NCBI GenBank assembly: GCA_030549775.1
Contig: CM060175.1
Location: 16,598,212 to 16,662,211 of the forward strand
Length of the DNA stretch: 64,000 nt
Direction: 5' to 3'
From: Tamarix chinensis
Lineage: Eukaryota > Streptophyta > Magnoliopsida > Caryophyllales > Tamaricaceae
In this document: positions 1 to 8,719 of the stretch, in pieces
Position numbering within the stretch: the first letter of the stretch is position 1
Layout of the letters: each line of letters opens with the position of its first letter
Notes under the pieces: model-generated
The model's input: the letters and a program-made list of their open reading frames with translations, nothing else
Database searches by the model: none
What the model was told of the DNA's origin: nothing
Made by a program: the position numbers and the translations under genes

Positions 1-620
1 TTCCTTATATTTTTCTTTTCCTTTTTGTTTCATAACATTGTGTATTTATGAGATCAAGTGTTTTTTACATATGTTATCTAGATATGAGTTACTTTTATCT
101 TTACACACCTAGCATATATTGGGTATATGTAGTATATTTTATATGTTGGATGTGGCGATGATACCCCGTGTTTTTGTTTTTAGCTTTTGCAAACCATTCG
201 AAAAAGATAAATTTCAATTTGTGAAATGGGAGTAGTACAACTCATTCCTATTAGCAGGTAACACTCATATATATATAATTGGAGGTGCTTGTTGATATAG
301 TAGGTTTGATGTACTGATTGTATTAGAATGATATTTTTGGGTTATAGGTGTAGTGTTATAGGCATCTGGTTACTTCTTTATGACTTTGAAGTCTTATGTC
401 TTCCTTTCTTATATTCTTTTATTATAATCTTATATTATTTAAGATCAAGTACTTCCCACACCTGATGCATAGGTATGAGTTACTTTTTAACAATTTATCC
501 ATCATGGATTATATATAGGGAGTATCTTTCCTATGTTAGATATGATAATAAAATCCATTATTTTATAAATTAGCTTTCACAAAGTGAATTTTTTTGTAGA
601 AAACTTCTAGGTATTACAAA
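1..620 (+). repeat. Two diverged copies of an LTR-tail-like sequence
   Basis: Bases 1-200 and about 395-600 are diverged copies of one sequence: both run through a 'gatcaagt' block, a 'tatgagttac' block, a 'tatgttggatgtgg'-like block and a 'tagctttt/tagctttc' block. The same succession occurs at 5591-5700, near the right end of the insertion in the plus-strand LINE. I read them as 3' portions of one old LTR family. The left boundary lies outside the window and I found no coding sequence. Confidence 0.4.
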
Positions 621-1225
621 TATTACTAGGTTCATTATCTATATCTGTATTAGGATCATCAAAATTGGCTTGACCTATTATAATTGTGATTTTACTAAAA
701 CTAAAAATGAAAGCCTTGATGATTGGTATTTATAGAGTGAGAGAACATGATGGTGTGGACTAGAGAAAATAAATAAAGGTGAAAGGCGGTGAGATAATGA
801 AAGCGATATTTTGAGAATGAAAATTTTGATTTTATTTTATATATACTCTTTTTATTTTATTTATCAACACCCATAAATAAATAATGAAAAAAGAGAGGTT
901 CAAATTGCACTCTATCCACAATGACCCAACAAAGCTCAATATTGAAAACTAGATAAAATTTTCAATGTGACAAAAAATAGTTTGTGTTGGATAACATGTT
1001 TGGTTCATTTAAGTACTATAATTAGATAAATTAGTCTCTATCGCCACACTCCTTTGCCACCCTAGTGATTTCATTCTTCACACTTCCATTTTAGCTATAT
1101 TTTTTGAATTCTTCTTCCTACTTTGATTTAATTTTTAGCAAGATGTAGAAGGTAATTAAAATGGTTTCCCATAATTGTCTCTTATCCTAAAGCACATTAT
1201 ATAATCACTACAATAATAGAAAATA
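621..1225. other. AT-rich spacer, no gene seen
   Basis: AT-rich sequence without a recognisable coding frame, RNA gene or clear repeat structure. It separates the LTR-tail repeats from the 3' end of the minus-strand LINE fragment. Confidence 0.5.
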
Positions 1226-2150
1226 GGAATTTTTTTTGGTAAATGATTGAAATTTATATACCAAAATGAGAGAGAAATACAAGGTCAAAGCTGTGCTTTC
1301 AAGTTAAGCTCAGCGATCAAAGTAGGCCAAGATATGCCTATACATCATTTTCCTACCACATAGAGAAAATCTAGTATGAATCCTCCCAATAATATCTTTA
1401 ACTACTAATCTAGGGAGGATAACCTGTAATATGAAAACAGCTATATTGCGGCCTCTCCAAATATAGTAGATACCAGCAACAATTGTGGCTCTAACAAGCC
1501 TATCATATGCATAATTATGGCCATCATTTCTAGCCATTATGTTGATGAAGCTCTTCCAATCTTGCGGATATGATAGTAACTCTAACCAGCCAAACAAAGA
1601 TTGCCAACAAAGCTTGGCAAACTCACAGTGCACAAATAAATGATCCAAAGACTCTTCATATGTCCCACAAATACCACATAGATTCTGAATATTAGGCATC
1701 CATTGATATAATCTTGCTCTAGTGAGAAGTGCATTGCGTACAACTAGCCAAGAAATACATTTATGGCTAGGGACGCCATCGTGATTCCAAACAAAAGAAT
1801 ACCAAACCTGAGGTTCATTCCTGACACGAATAAGGTCATAGGCTTTATGGATATGATATTTCTCAACACCACATTGACCATTAACAATTGCAGTAAGAAA
1901 GTGAGGTATAAGTTTCAAAACACATCGAAAGATCCATGATTGATTCATCTTTACACCAACTTCATGGATTGGTATGTTCGTAATATAGTAGCCATGGACC
2001 CATTTTATCCATAAGCCCTCTTTGTGGTGAACAATATGCCACAGCCATTTCCACCTAGAGCTTATGCTTATGTTCCATGTCAATATGAAAATTCCATTTC
2101 TCCATAGATCAAGCATATAAATAGACCTCAATTACATTATATTTGGTAAA
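1226..2150 (-). mobile_element. L1-type LINE, 3' fragment (minus strand)
   Basis: A 5'-truncated non-LTR retrotransposon fragment. Its coding part (1310-2131) encodes the end of a plant L1-type ORF2. About 80 bp of 3' untranslated sequence follows and reaches a T-run near 1230 on the + strand, which would be the A-rich LINE tail. Truncation at the 5' end, with endonuclease and most of the RT missing, is usual for LINE insertions. The limits are approximate and I did not identify a target-site duplication. Confidence 0.65.
1310..2131 (-). pseudogene. LINE ORF2 C-terminal fragment with zinc-binding domain
   Basis: A 273-codon open frame resembling the region downstream of the reverse transcriptase in plant L1-type ORF2 (zf-RVT family). 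Residues 115-135 (VWNHDGVPSHKCISWLVVRN and following) match the usual 'W..P.K...F.WLL..N.LLTR..L' pattern. The zinc-knuckle-like cluster is C152, C155, H164 and C169 in CGICG...DHLFVHC. A segment with a WRGRN motif (about 215-230) resembles the tail that commonly follows this domain. The first Met is simply the first in the frame; a real ORF2 would start far upstream. An uninterrupted 273 codons suggests a younger insertion than the plus-strand LINE, but without EN and RT it cannot be functional. Confidence 0.7.
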
Positions 2151-2379
2151 AAATTTCACTAGAAGACATCATATGTAATCATGAGTTAATAGGAAATGTA
2201 TCATATGAATACTCACGAATATGGTATTTAGATGTCCTACCAAAACACCCATATATGCATTGTTAAGATTTAGTAGTGATGAATATGAGTTATATGCTTT
2301 TTATATTGATGTGAAAATGGTGAATGTTCTCAATATTAGGTATTAGTAGTTCACTAGGTTTTACAGATGACCTAAAATC
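2151..2379. other. Spacer between two LINE fragments
   Basis: AT-rich sequence between the 5' end of the minus-strand LINE fragment and the first recognisable endonuclease sequence of the plus-strand LINE. It may contain further decayed LINE sequence, but I could not align it. Confidence 0.35.
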
Positions 2380-2525
2380 CATGGATAACATTAGTCATAG
2401 GACTTATTAAGATATAGGGCCAACCTTCCATTTTATTAGTAGGTAACTCCAAATAAATCCTCTTTCATCATGAAAAATGGGGAGGAAATCCTAGAGATGA
2501 AAATCTTATCACCTAGTTTTAAAAT

Positions 2526-2759
2526 GTGATTCTTGACTATGGTCTAATGGATTTGGGATACAAAGGATACTTGTTCACATTTGATAATAGCAAATGTGGC
2601 CAATATAATACCAATTATTGCCTAGATAGGGCTCTTCGTGGTATAAAATGGGTTTCCCGATTCCCAAACTTTGTAGTTTATCATCGAGTTTGCACTTGGT
2701 CCAATCATGATCCTTTGAAATTTTATACCTCACCCAAAGAGGATCATGGTCACAATTGA
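2526..2759 (+). pseudogene. LINE endonuclease fragment
   Basis: A 77-codon open stretch inside the plus-strand LINE. It matches the C-terminal part of the L1-type apurinic-like endonuclease: GLMDLGYKGYLFTFDN, then LDRALRGIKWVSRFPN, and a WSNHDPL motif where intact proteins have S-D-H-x-P. The SDH aspartate is N here, which would impair catalysis. The same frame continues upstream with stops (HHEKWGGNPRDE at about 2465-2500), so the Met at 2526 is not a true start. Confidence 0.65.
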
Positions 2760-4430
2760 TTGTTTCAATTTGATACTATGTGGTTTAATCACCCTAAATG
2801 TGAACTTATCATCACCGAGAATTAGGTAAGAAATAATCTTATCAAGAAGGATGGAGTTATGGAGAAGGTCCAAGGGTGTGCTAAAAAGTTAAAGCAATGG
2901 GTTAAGAGTGTCTTTAGTAGAGTCTTAAAGCATATTAATGAAGCTTAAAATTATTTAAAGGAGTTTAATGGACCTAATCTTAGCTTACAATAACTTGATG
3001 GTAGGCAGTTTTTGCTAAAGGAGTTACAATATCAACTTTGGTAGTAAGAGTTAATGTGGTAGTAAAGTTCTAAAGAAAATAATGTTAAAGAGGGCAAACA
3101 AAGTAATGGATTCATTAATAAATGGGCAAGTGATCATAAAAAACAATAGGCTCTAAGGCTTTCTTGATGATGATGGGTTGTGGCGAACTAGATATGATGA
3201 GATGGAAGAGATCACTTGTAACTATTTTTGCACAATGTTCATCGGTAGCTGACTAAATATGAATATAGCATTGGTGGGAGTTAATCAATGAGTGACAAAT
3301 AGGATGAATGTTATTCTTGCACAACTGTTTACAAGACGAGCGGTGAAATAGGCATTAGATTAGATGTATCCCTACTAAGTCACCAAGATCGGATGTTATG
3401 TACTCATTATTAATTTTTTTATAGAAATTTTGGCACATTATTGGATCGAATGTAATTTCACAAGTCTTTAGTGTGTTAAATAGGCGTGATATGCCAATCG
3501 GAATGAATCATACTTTCATCTTGTTGATCTCCAAGGTGTATGAACTCAGATCTTTGAAAATATGAGGCCCATAAGTCTTTGTAACATAAATACATAATTT
3601 ATAAATTAGTGTCCATGACTATGGTAAAATACTAAAGCATAGAATGGCTCAAATTATTAGGGAGAATACAAGTGAGTTTGTAAAAGGTACATTAATTACC
3701 AATAAAGTGTTGGTAGCCTTTGAATTGTTTCATAATATGAAGAGTTAGGAGAAAGGGAAGTGAGGTCATATGCCTCTTAAGCTTGATATGAGAAAAACTT
3801 ATGATATTGTGGAATGTTGTTTTATTGAAACAATGATTGCCAAGATGGGTTTCTACATATAGCAGATAAGACTAGTTCAGATGTGCATTTCCACAGTTTC
3901 CTTTTCGTTACTAGCTAGTTCAAATTATGAATAGTGGTTTTAAAAATAGTTAAAATTTCTAAATTTAACATAGGATATTGTTTTAACTTGGTTAAGCTAA
4001 TTTTACATGTGGTTTGCACTAATGTTAATCCTAACAGCAAAAGGTGGGTTTAAGCATTTTTGCCCTTGTTTAGGAATTGGGTTATATATCTTTAAAGTAT
4101 GTTTTAGTCATTGAATGACTAAATAGATGAATCATTGATAGGTTGGACTTTAGAAACTTATTAGCATATGTTTGACTTTCAATAGGTTTTTGAGGCTCTT
4201 AATTTGTAAGAGGTGCATCCCTTTTATTTTTCAGAATTTATTGGAGCCTCTTGATTTTGTTTTGGGATGTTTTCTTAAATATATTTGAGGGATCATATGA
4301 TCCATGGTGATCCTTTAGATCAATAGTTTTCATCATTTTAAACAACTTTATGAACATTCTTTGAGATTTTTGTGTTAAGCATAAATATTAATGTGTGTTA
4401 ATGAATATCTTTGTGATATATGTTGATTTT

Positions 4431-4575
4431 CCTAGCCATGATGGTCATATAACAAGATTCCTAGTCATGATGGACATATATTGAGATTTCTAGTCGTGAT
4501 GGCCATATAATAAGATCCCCAGCTATGATGGTCATGTATGGATATTCCTAGCCATGATGGCCATGTGTTGAATAT
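4431..4575 (+). repeat. Tandem repeat, about 35 bp, about 4-5 copies
   Basis: Repeated 'cctagccatgatggtcatat'-like units with one to several differences each, followed by a short variable AT-rich spacer containing 'gat(t/c)'. The repeat lies inside the LTR-like insertion at 3935-5770. Confidence 0.7.
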
Positions 4576-4897
4576 TATACTTGGTGGATTTTGTCCATTT
4601 GTGGCCGAGTAGGATGATCATTTGATTTATGATACCCTATGGCTTTTGTCTATAGTGGTAGAACGGGATGTCCATATGTAACTTTGACTTTTATACCTTT
4701 ATTATTTTTACCCTTGATTTTTTTTTTCATTTTGGTAAGATATTTGTCCATGAATTCCTTGGTGTTTATACCTTGTTGCTACTATTTATGATCCATGGGT
4801 TTTATCCATTGATATTAAGGTTGAATGTCCAGAATTGTGCCTCAAAGATTGAATCCATATGCTTATGGCCTATGTGATTTCCTTTAATATGCCTTTG

Positions 4898-5100
4898 GTA
4901 TATATGTCCTTATGTGACACTTGTTAAAATGCATGCTAGAGATGCCATAGGTTTTACATGATTTCTCTATGCTTGTAGAATCCTTTATGGTTCCATTCCT
5001 ATATGTCCTTATGGAATATTTGTTGAAAAGCATGATAGAAATGCCTATAGGTTTTGCTTGATTCCTTTGTTCTTATCGAATCCTATATGATTTCAAATTA
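4898..5100 (+). repeat. Tandem duplication, period about 102 bp
   Basis: Two successive units share 'tatatgtccttatg', 'gttgaaaa/gttaaaatgcatg', 'agagatgcc/agaaatgcc', 'ataggttttgc/ataggttttac' and 'gaatcct' blocks in the same order. It is a local duplication within the LTR-like insertion. Confidence 0.55.
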
Positions 5101-5703
5101 TTTATTGTTTATACCCTAGGTTGCTAGCTTGAAGATTCCCTATATGGTTAAGTTAAAGCATGAGTCATTTCTAGCATGATTTAATGTTTATAGGAATGGA
5201 TTTCATAGAATAGTCTTAGAGCTTTGTTCTCTTTGCTTATGCATGATCAATTCCATTTTTAGCATGATGTTGTATGATGGGATAACGTATTTTTTGTGAA
5301 TTTTACTTATGTAAAATAATTATGCCTTATTAAGTATGTTAGTCATACTAATGCAACACTATTTTAGTTTATGCAAGTTTCTCATGTCTTGCTTTGTGGG
5401 GTTAAGAGTGTTGAGTCACCAATCGACTTAATAGTTGCTTTATTTTGGATCCTTATGATCCCACATTCTATTTTTTAGCTCGTGTTGAGCTTTGTTAGAT
5501 CTTTTGATCTTGTATTTATTTTTTATATAGTTTTGTAAGTCTTATATTGGAATTGGTTGATATGATTATCGCACTTGTCTCTTGGGATATGAGTTTACTT
5601 TCTAGGGTTGCACTTGGCATAGGATAGGTATTGATCATACCTCTCGTATGTTGGATGTGGCGGAAGTACCTTGTATTTCCCATTTAGCTTCTGCAACCAT
5701 GTC

Positions 5704-5708
<5 letters not shown>

Positions 5709-5737
<29 letters not shown>
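5709..5737. repeat. (AT)n microsatellite
   Basis: An uninterrupted AT dinucleotide run of roughly 29 bp close to the right end of the LTR-like insertion. Confidence 0.85.
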
Positions 5738-5740
<3 letters not shown>

Positions 5741-7071
5741 CAAGTTGTAAAAATAGGGGTGTTGCATACAGTGGAAGAAGCACATATATGGAAGAGAATT
5801 CCATAATGCTATGAGAATAGTACTAGATAATGCATTAATTATGAAAAATCTGAAACCATGTTTACCCTAACTTCTCACATGATAGAAGGGAACATATTCA
5901 AAGCATATTGTAGGTAAAGGGTGTATAATGGTTTAGTAAATACATGGGTCTTCCTATGTTAATTGGGAAATCTAAGAAAATCATTTTTCAATAGATTAAA
6001 GATTATATACAAACATAATTGATGGGTGAAGGTGCTTGAGAATCTCAAGGGTGGGCAAAGAGACTCTAACTAAACTAATGCTCCAAGCACTTCACACATA
6101 TGCTATGAGTGTATTTCAATTCCCTAATACCTCATGTGATGATATTAAGCCCATGATTGCCTACCTTTGGTGGAGTAGTGGGGAGAGGGATAGAACTATA
6201 CATTAGCTATCTTGGCACAAGTTGTGCACATCGAGGGAGAAAGGAGAGATTAAATTCCAAAATCTAAAATTATTTAATCAAGCTATGTTGGGGGATTTAG
6301 AGGATATTGGATGCCCTTAATTCCATGATTGGAAGAATTTAAAAGCAAGATATTTTCCCAACATAGATATTCGGTATGCCAATTTGTGGTTCTAACCAAT
6401 ATATGTGCGGAGGAATGTGCTTGGATGATGACAAGCGGTTTAGTTTGGAACTTATTGGTCTATTAGAAATGGAAGGGATCTGCATGTGTGGAAAGATAAC
6501 TATTTTCCATGACCCTATGCCTTTTGAGTCATAACTCCAAATAATGGTCAACATAGTAGCTTGCAGGTCCAGGATCTAATAAATGAGGACGATAGGATAC
6601 GGAAGGAGGAGTTACTTAGGGAGCTATTTATCTCTTACAATGTTGATATTATCTTCACTATCTTTTTGCATGGATAAGAGAAGAAATATATCCTAACTTG
6701 GTACTTCAAACAAGATGGAGATTACTCAATTTGATCGGTATATAACATTTTGCTCCAAATTAAATACAATAATGAAGCAAGTGTATCTCGGGAGGAGACC
6801 GACACTCTATGGAGAAACATATGAAGGATGAAAACTTTTCCTAGAGTGAGGAGTTTTGTGTGAGGTTGTGCACACAACATTCTCCCTACTATAGAAAACC
6901 TAAAAGAGAAAGTAGTGAGTGGTCTAAGTTAGGAGTGGTGTCCCGTACAATTTGATATAAGAACCGAGGCACAAAAACTCTTTGGTTCGTTTGAATAAGT
7001 GCACAAGATTGATGAACGGAGAGCGGCATGGATATGTATATTTGCATGGGTAATATGGTGGGTACATAACA

Positions 7072-7625
7072 ATGAAGAATGGAATTACCAAACAAGGGAG
7101 TGATCAGAGGGATTATGTAGAGCTAATCCTTGGCCTTATCTGGGAAGATAAAAGGATAGAGAAGAGGAAGAATGAGGAGCAAAAGTGGGAGCCTGCGAAA
7201 GTTGGATGTGTAAAGATAAATATGGATGTCGGATGCTTGACTTATGACGAATGGACTGCTGGTTTCATGTGCTGGAATCGAGACGGGGGAGTACGCCTAG
7301 CTGCTATTAGAACCTAATCGGACACCGAACTCCCAAAAAGACATGGCAAAGGAATCATGCTGCTCTACAATAGGCTGCAAATCAAGCCTGGGAAATGATT
7401 ACCGTTGAAAATGATGGTTTGGTTATTATTAACTTGGTGAAAGGTGTCAGCACTTACGAGACTAGGGTCGCATCCATTATCTAGGATATCCTTCAAATAG
7501 TTGCAACAATTCAAAAGGTTTCCTGGGTATTTACCTCGTGATGCTAATTGTGTGGTACACCAGCTAGTGGAGTATATATATGAAAATAGGGAGGAAATTT
7601 GGGTGTTCTTTGTTCCACCTACCAT
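7072..7625 (+). pseudogene. LINE RNase H (RVT_3-like) domain remnant
   Basis: The + strand encodes, with stops, a plant-type RNase H domain at the C-terminus of the LINE ORF2. Visible blocks are KWEPAKVGCVKINMDVG (the first acidic position, D in 'K.N.DG', is kept, but G-A is changed to V-G), then GGVRLAAIRT, then MITVENDGLVIINLV (matching 'VESDS..VV..L'), and VFTSRDANCVVHQLVEY (matching 'V.R..N..AH.LA'). The catalytic E region near 7380 is damaged. The 81-codon open part is 7072-7317. Plant L1-type elements and copies derived from them often carry this domain. I see no sign of a separate host RNase H gene. Confidence 0.65.
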
Positions 7626-7734
7626 TATACCTCTACTTGTACATGATTTAAATAACTAATGAAATCATGTGTCCCCCCTCTAAAGAAGAAGAAGATGACG
7701 AAGAGTTATACAACCATCATTGGTAGCTTGTTTG

Positions 7735-8065
7735 ATGAAGCTAATTATTTCATGATATATTATTATATATTAGGTATTAAGAATATAAACACGGTCACTT
7801 CTTAACCTAATTTATAATATTTATAAATTTAAGGAGATTATATAATGAACTTAATTATTTTATGATATGAAATTATATATTAAGTGTCATAAACTTAAAT
7901 ATTTTCAAGACTTAATCTAATTTATATAAGTTTATAAATAGAAATGAATTATATGATGAACATTATTATTTTGTTACATAAATCAATATATAATGTGTTA
8001 TGATATAAACATTTCTAGGCCTAAATGAAAATAAATTAAGTAATGAACTTAATTATTTGATAATA
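7735..8065 (+). repeat. AT-rich tandem repeat, period about 90-110 bp
   Basis: Four diverged units begin near 7733, 7842, 7952 and 8040 with 'atgaacttaattatttxatgatat'-like sequence, and the first three continue into 'atattagg/taagtgt...ataaac' and 'cttaatctaatttat'. It has no coding potential. It lies between the LINE end and the exportin gene. Confidence 0.6.
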
Positions 8066-8335
8066 TAAATAATAATTATAAAAATTACTCTATTTTCATC
8101 TTACATACTTAACAAATTCACAATAAAAAAATTTATAAAAATAACCCCGTGTCAATAAATAAAATTTATAAAAATAATTTCATATCTATTAATAAAAATT
8201 AAAAATTATAAAAACAACCTTATTTCTATAAATATAAATTATAAAAATGATCTCATTTATCCATATAGATATTATAAAATTATAAAATTAATAAATTAAT
8301 CATGTAATTTTAAATAAAGCTTAAATTGTAAGGTG
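8066..8335. other. AT-rich region upstream of the exportin gene
   Basis: Very AT-rich, with short repeated blocks of 'aaatttataaaaataa' type spaced about 55-60 bp apart. Base composition changes sharply at about 8335, where the putative exportin promoter and leader begin. No gene seen. Confidence 0.5.
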
Positions 8336-8466
8336 CTCCCCGACGGGGACTGGGATTGCTATTTAAGAAAAGCAACGTTGCGCTCGTGTATGCAGGTGCT
8401 CTTCCTTCTCGAATTTTCCCTCCCTTCTTGACACTCCGCCGACGCTCTCTCTCTATCAGTACTCAG
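8336..8466 (+). promoter_or_regulatory. Putative core promoter and first leader exon of the exportin-2 gene
   Basis: A TATA-like element, CTATTTAAG, lies at 8360-8368, and a pyrimidine-rich leader containing TCTCTCTCTATCAG ends at 8466. Composition shifts here from extreme AT to mixed, as expected where a host gene starts. Transcription would start roughly 25-35 bp after the TATA-like element. This is inferred from sequence only. AAACCCTA-type telo-boxes, common near the starts of plant housekeeping genes, occur further down at about 8625 and, in variant form, 8660. Confidence 0.5.
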
Positions 8467-8717
8467 GTACGCTGGTGTCTCTATCTACCCCTTTCACCTT
8501 AAATCTATCATCCTAACCTTCAATCCATCATCCTTCCGTTCCTTCTGCTGTGTACTTCGATTTTCAAATGCGTTGTAACTTTTCTGTCTGTTTATCTGGA
8601 ATGCGATCTTATTTTAGTCATCATAAACCCTAGATAAAATACTTCATTTTTCTTCTGCATCAACCCTAAAGTTAAAATCTCGATTAAATCCCTTTCATTT
8701 CTGTCCTATAATCATAG
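8467..8717 (+). other. Predicted 5'-UTR intron of the exportin-2 gene
   Basis: A CAG|GTACGC donor context at 8466/8467 and an ATAATCATAG acceptor at 8717 would remove 251 bp and leave the ATG two bases into the next exon. The interval is T-rich, as plant introns are. A leader intron in an otherwise intronless coding gene is common in plants. It rests on splice-site fit alone. Confidence 0.45.
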
Positions 8718-8719
8718 AT

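Larger units (their letters stand above)
3935..5770 (+). mobile_element. LTR-like insertion inside the LINE
   Basis: About 1.8 kb of non-coding sequence between two pieces of the LINE reverse transcriptase. Its right end reads GGGGTGTTGCA, close to the GGGTGTTACA ends of the large LTRs elsewhere in the window. Its last 170 bp resemble 83-200 and 480-600. It begins near a TTTTAAAAATAG stretch. A possible target duplication is GTGGT (3934-3938) and GTGGA (5771-5775), 4 of 5 matching, but the ends are not certain. No coding capacity is visible, so a solo LTR is the simplest reading. Confidence 0.45.
2380..7650 (+). mobile_element. Degenerate L1-type LINE with C-terminal RNase H
   Basis: A decayed non-LTR retrotransposon readable as ORF2 only across frameshifts and stops. 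In order: endonuclease C-terminal part (about 2445-2760; HHEKWGGNPRDE, then LDYGLMDLGYKGYLFTF and LDRAL); RT core (about 3540-3930; RPISLCN, LKLDMRKTYD, STVSFS); RT thumb/connection (about 5770-6560; MWKRI, LKARYFPN); zinc-knuckle region (about 6560-6870); and RNase H (about 7175-7625). A second element interrupts it at about 3935-5770, and part of the RT between STVSFS and MWKRI is missing. The end lies near an A/G-rich stretch at 7680-7715. It is dead: nearly every domain contains stops. I found no ORF1. Confidence 0.75.

Noticed and set aside
6339..7095. Minus-strand frames of about 70 codons over the LINE
   Set aside because: The + strand encodes the recognisable LINE zinc-knuckle and RNase H region here; the minus frames are its shadows.
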